NCBI RefSeq assembly: GCF_001044235.1
Contig: NZ_JYNL01000060.1
Span: 582-63,810, forward strand
DNA from: Mycolicibacterium chlorophenolicum
Lineage (GTDB): Bacteria; Actinomycetota; Actinomycetes; Mycobacteriales; Mycobacteriaceae
Reading direction: 5' to 3'
DNA: 63,229 bases
Below are positions 60,744 through 63,229 of the stretch, piece by piece (the first letter of the stretch is position 1; the number at the start of each line of letters is the position of its first letter). The notes under the pieces are model-generated. The model saw nothing but the letters and a program-made list of their open reading frames with translations. It ran no database searches and was not told the DNA's origin. A program made the position numbers and the translations under genes.

Positions 60744-62079
60744 CCCGCTTGTCGGCGGCCCACAGCCGCATGTTGTGCCGGACGGTGCGGCCGACCAACT
60801 TCGCCGACGGCACCATGTACAGAGTGTCGAGAAGGCTGAAGCGGCGCAGGAACCATTCCGCGAGAACAGGATCCGACTCGGCTGCGCCGAGGAACTGGTC
60901 GAACAGGGACCCGACCGGCCGGTACCACCACGGCATCGGACCCTCGGCCCGGTGCAACACCAGGTCGCCGATCGCGTTCATCGTCCACACCGGCCACGTC
61001 GTCTTCGTCGTGGCCTTCGCGAACGTCAGCGCCAGGTTCTCACCGGGATCGCGCAGCGCACGCTGCAGATGACCCGCCTGCAGCGACGTCATCGTCATGC
61101 CCTGGCCGAACGTCGGATTGAAACTCGCCACCGCGTCACCGAACGGCAGGATGCCGTCCGGGAACCGGTCGAGCTTGTCGTAGCGGCGCCACCGGCTGGT
61201 CGGGTATTTATGGAACGCCACCTCGCCGATCGGCTCACCCTGGCGCAGCGCGGAACTGACATGCGGCGGCAGGATCTCGTCGGCCAGCGCGCACATACCC
61301 TCGAAATCCTTGGGCGGCTCCACTTTTCCGACACCGAACGTGGTCAGGCCCCAGGTGCCGTCCTCGTAGTACAGCATTCCCAGGCCCACCGGATGCTCCC
61401 GCGACGCCCCGGCGACCACCACCTTCTCGGCGAACAACCCCTCCGGGATGCGCACCTGGTGCGTCGCGTAGCCGATGCCGACGTCCACCGTGTCCTCGGG
61501 CGGCCGCGCAAAACCCCACTGCTCCAACCACACCGGCAAGCGGGTGCCCCGCCCCGTCGCATCGACCACCAGATCCGCGTCGACCGTCGACCCCGCCACC
61601 CTGACTCCTGTGACCCGGCGTCCGTCGTACACCGGCTCGTCGACACCCTCGCCGACCAGCGTCACGTTGGGGATCTCCAGGACGCGCCGGCGGATCTGCC
61701 ACTCCAGATGCGGCCGGCTCGGCACGTAGGCGGTGAACTCGTCCTGCAGCCGGTGCTGGGTGCCCAACACATGGCCTGCCGCTCCGAAGTGGATGCAGTC
61801 CGGCCGGTTCTCCAGGATCGGCACGCCGGCGGCGACCATGTCCTCGAGCAGACCGGGGAACAGCGCCTCGAACTCCTGCGCGCCGCGGGCCATCAACAGG
61901 TGCACATGTCGGCCCTGCGGCACAGCCGCGCGGTTGGCCGGCCCGTCGGGAAGCTGGTCGCGCTCGAAGATCGTCACCCGGTCGAAGACCCCGGAGAGGA
62001 CTCGGGCGGCGCACAGCCCGCCGAGGCTGGCGCCGATGACGATCGCGTGTTCTGCACTCTGTGTCATGAGGGCTGCCAT
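60688..62079 (-). CDS. FAD-dependent oxidoreductase (Rv3254 homologue)
   Basis: The 463-residue protein begins HAIVIGASLGGLCAARVLSG (FAD site) and has ADLVVDATGRGTRLP and LPFGDAVASFNPTFGQGMTM, the motifs of geranylgeranyl-reductase or monooxygenase-type flavoproteins. The substrate is unknown. The start is ATG 62079 or 62067. The C-terminal 18 codons lie on the opposite strand of the manA 3' end. Confidence 0.86.
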   Translation of the reverse strand: MAALMTQSAEHAIVIGASLGGLCAARVLSGVFDRVTIFERDQLPDGPANRAAVPQGRHVHLLMARGAQEFEALFPGLLEDMVAAGVPILENRPDCIHFGAAGHVLGTQHRLQDEFTAYVPSRPHLEWQIRRRVLEIPNVTLVGEGVDEPVYDGRRVTGVRVAGSTVDADLVVDATGRGTRLPVWLEQWGFARPPEDTVDVGIGYATHQVRIPEGLFAEKVVVAGASREHPVGLGMLYYEDGTWGLTTFGVGKVEPPKDFEGMCALADEILPPHVSSALRQGEPIGEVAFHKYPTSRWRRYDKLDRFPDGILPFGDAVASFNPTFGQGMTMTSLQAGHLQRALRDPGENLALTFAKATTKTTWPVWTMNAIGDLVLHRAEGPMPWWYRPVGSLFDQFLGAAESDPVLAEWFLRRFSLLDTLYMVPSAKLVGRTVRHNMRLWAADKRARSRRSRETVASAPATSA

Positions 62080-62145
62080 TGAAGGTCACTTTAAGGGACG
62101 TAGTGGGTACATTCCCGCACAGACGATGACGAAACGAGGACGTTG

Positions 62146-63229
62146 ATGACGCAGGAGTCGGCGGCACCGGCCACCAACAAGCGGCGGACCAAGTCGGTGG
62201 AGCAGTCCATCGCCGACACCGACGAGCCCGACACCCGGCTCCGCAAGGACCTGACCTGGTGGGACCTCACCGTCTTCGGGGTGTCCGTGGTGATCGGCGC
62301 CGGCATCTTCACGATCACCGCGTCGACGGCCGCGAACCTCACCGGCCCGGCGATCTCGATCTCGTTCGTCATCGCCGCGGTCGCGTGCGGGCTCGCCGCG
62401 CTGTGTTACGCGGAGTTCGCCTCCACGGTGCCGGTCGCGGGCAGCGCGTACACGTTCTCCTATGCGACGTTCGGCGAGTTCGTCGCGTGGATCATCGGCT
62501 GGGACCTGATCCTCGAATTCGCCGTCGCGGCGGCCGTCGTCGCCAAGGGCTGGTCGAGTTATCTGGGCACCGTGTTCGGTTTCGGCGGTGGCGTCGCGAA
62601 TATCGGTGGGCTGGAAGTCGATTGGGGCGCCCTGCTGATCATCGCGTTCGTCACCGCGATCCTGGCCTACGGCACCAAGCTCTCCGCCGGCATCAGCCTC
62701 GCGATCACCGCGGTGAAGGTCGCGGTGGTGCTGCTGGTCGTGATCGTCGGCGCGTTCTACATCAAGACCCAGAACTACACGCCGTTCGTCCCGCCCACCG
62801 AACCGGGCGGCGGCGGATCGGGCACCGAGCAGTCGTTGTTCTCGCTGCTGACCGGCGCCGAGGGCAGCCACTACGGCTGGTACGGGGTGCTGGCCGGTGC
62901 GTCGATCGTGTTCTTCGCATTCATCGGCTTCGACATCGTCGCCACCACCGCCGAGGAGACCAAGAACCCGCAGCGCGACGTGCCCCGGGGAATCCTGGCC
63001 TCCCTCGGCATCGTCACGGTGCTCTACGTCGCCGTCACCGTCGTGGTGTCGGGGATGGTCAGCTACAAGGAACTGCGCGGCGCCGAGACGCAGAACCTCG
63101 CGACGGCGTTCGCGCTGAACGGGGTGGACTGGGCGGCCAAGGTGATCTCGATCGGCGCGCTGGCAGGGCTGACGACCGTGGTGATCGTGCTGGTGCTGGG
63201 CCAGACGCGGGTGCTGTTCGCGATGTCGC
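62146..63229 (+). CDS. Amino-acid permease (APC family), 3' end cut off
   Basis: The 361 residues present start with a polar leader and then DLTWWDLTVFGVSVVIGAGI, FTITASTAANLTGPA and FIGFDIVATTAEETKNPQRD, the cationic-amino-acid-transporter pattern of the APC superfamily; nine or more helices are seen. It resembles Rv3253c. ATG 62146 follows CGAGGA. The gene runs past the window edge. It is divergent from the flavoprotein gene. Confidence 0.9.
   Translation, partial: MTQESAAPATNKRRTKSVEQSIADTDEPDTRLRKDLTWWDLTVFGVSVVIGAGIFTITASTAANLTGPAISISFVIAAVACGLAALCYAEFASTVPVAGSAYTFSYATFGEFVAWIIGWDLILEFAVAAAVVAKGWSSYLGTVFGFGGGVANIGGLEVDWGALLIIAFVTAILAYGTKLSAGISLAITAVKVAVVLLVVIVGAFYIKTQNYTPFVPPTEPGGGGSGTEQSLFSLLTGAEGSHYGWYGVLAGASIVFFAFIGFDIVATTAEETKNPQRDVPRGILASLGIVTVLYVAVTVVVSGMVSYKELRGAETQNLATAFALNGVDWAAKVISIGALAGLTTVVIVLVLGQTRVLFAMS

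Noticed and set aside
1..63229. CRISPR arrays, tRNA or rRNA genes
   Set aside because: No regularly spaced direct repeats, cloverleaf-like sequences or rRNA segments were recognised.

Overview
The window is chromosomal DNA of a mycobacterium, most likely a fast-growing environmental Mycolicibacterium-type species. The evidence is a long run of genes whose products match well-known M. tuberculosis proteins: AccD5, AccE5, Maf, the PH-domain and GtrA-family membrane proteins, PurK, PurE, FadE25, BirA, Lcp1, RmlD, WbbL, the mannose-activation enzymes, FbiA, FbiB, WhiB2, the Rv3259, Rv3258c, Rv3256c and Rv3254 homologues, and an amino-acid permease. Most core genes are very GC-rich, use GTG or TTG starts freely and overlap by ATGA.

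Layout. 1-1.0 kb: the 5' end of an acyltransferase (cut by the window edge) and a small secreted PASTA-like protein. 1.0-3.6 kb: accD5-accE5-maf operon. 4.0-28.8 kb: a visibly more A+T-rich island encoding a complete Wzx/Wzy-type exopolysaccharide pathway. It holds a DUF4012 membrane protein, a Wzz/BY-kinase fusion with a tyrosine-rich tail, a low-molecular-weight tyrosine phosphatase, a Wzx flippase, a Wzy polymerase, five glycosyltransferases, a methyltransferase, a Tat-exported glycoside hydrolase, rmlA, rmlB and a fused rmlC-rmlD, UDP-glucose dehydrogenase, UDP-glucuronate 4-epimerase and a WcaJ/WbaP-type initiating transferase. 28.9-36.3 kb: a core-like stretch (small Cys protein, PH-domain protein, DUF218 protein, two diverged CrcB-like proteins, GAF protein) followed by a second initiating transferase, a diverged cis-prenyltransferase, a UDP-galactopyranose-mutase-like flavoprotein and a GtrA protein. 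36.4-42.2 kb: purK and purE, split by an inserted oxidoreductase/MFS/aldehyde dehydrogenase operon. 42.4-46.3 kb: fadE25, a methanethiol methyltransferase-like protein, birA and a small membrane protein. 46.3-51.4 kb: cell-wall genes (TIGR03089, Lcp1, rmlD, wbbL, GDP-mannose pyrophosphorylase). 51.4-52.4 kb: a DUF559 endonuclease-like gene bounded by 56-bp inverted repeats. 52.4-63.2 kb: a Nudix protein, fbiB-fbiA (coenzyme F420), whiB2, manB-Rv3256c-manA, an FAD oxidoreductase and a truncated permease.

How the genes work together. The island can make dTDP-rhamnose, UDP-glucuronate and UDP-galacturonate, start a lipid-linked repeat unit, extend, flip and polymerise it, and control chain length through a kinase/phosphatase pair. 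The most unusual signal is the DUF559 element. Its outer 25-base end is repeated exactly in a stand-alone palindrome 7.5 kb away after fadE25, which looks like a REP/MITE-type repeat family linked to an endonuclease gene.
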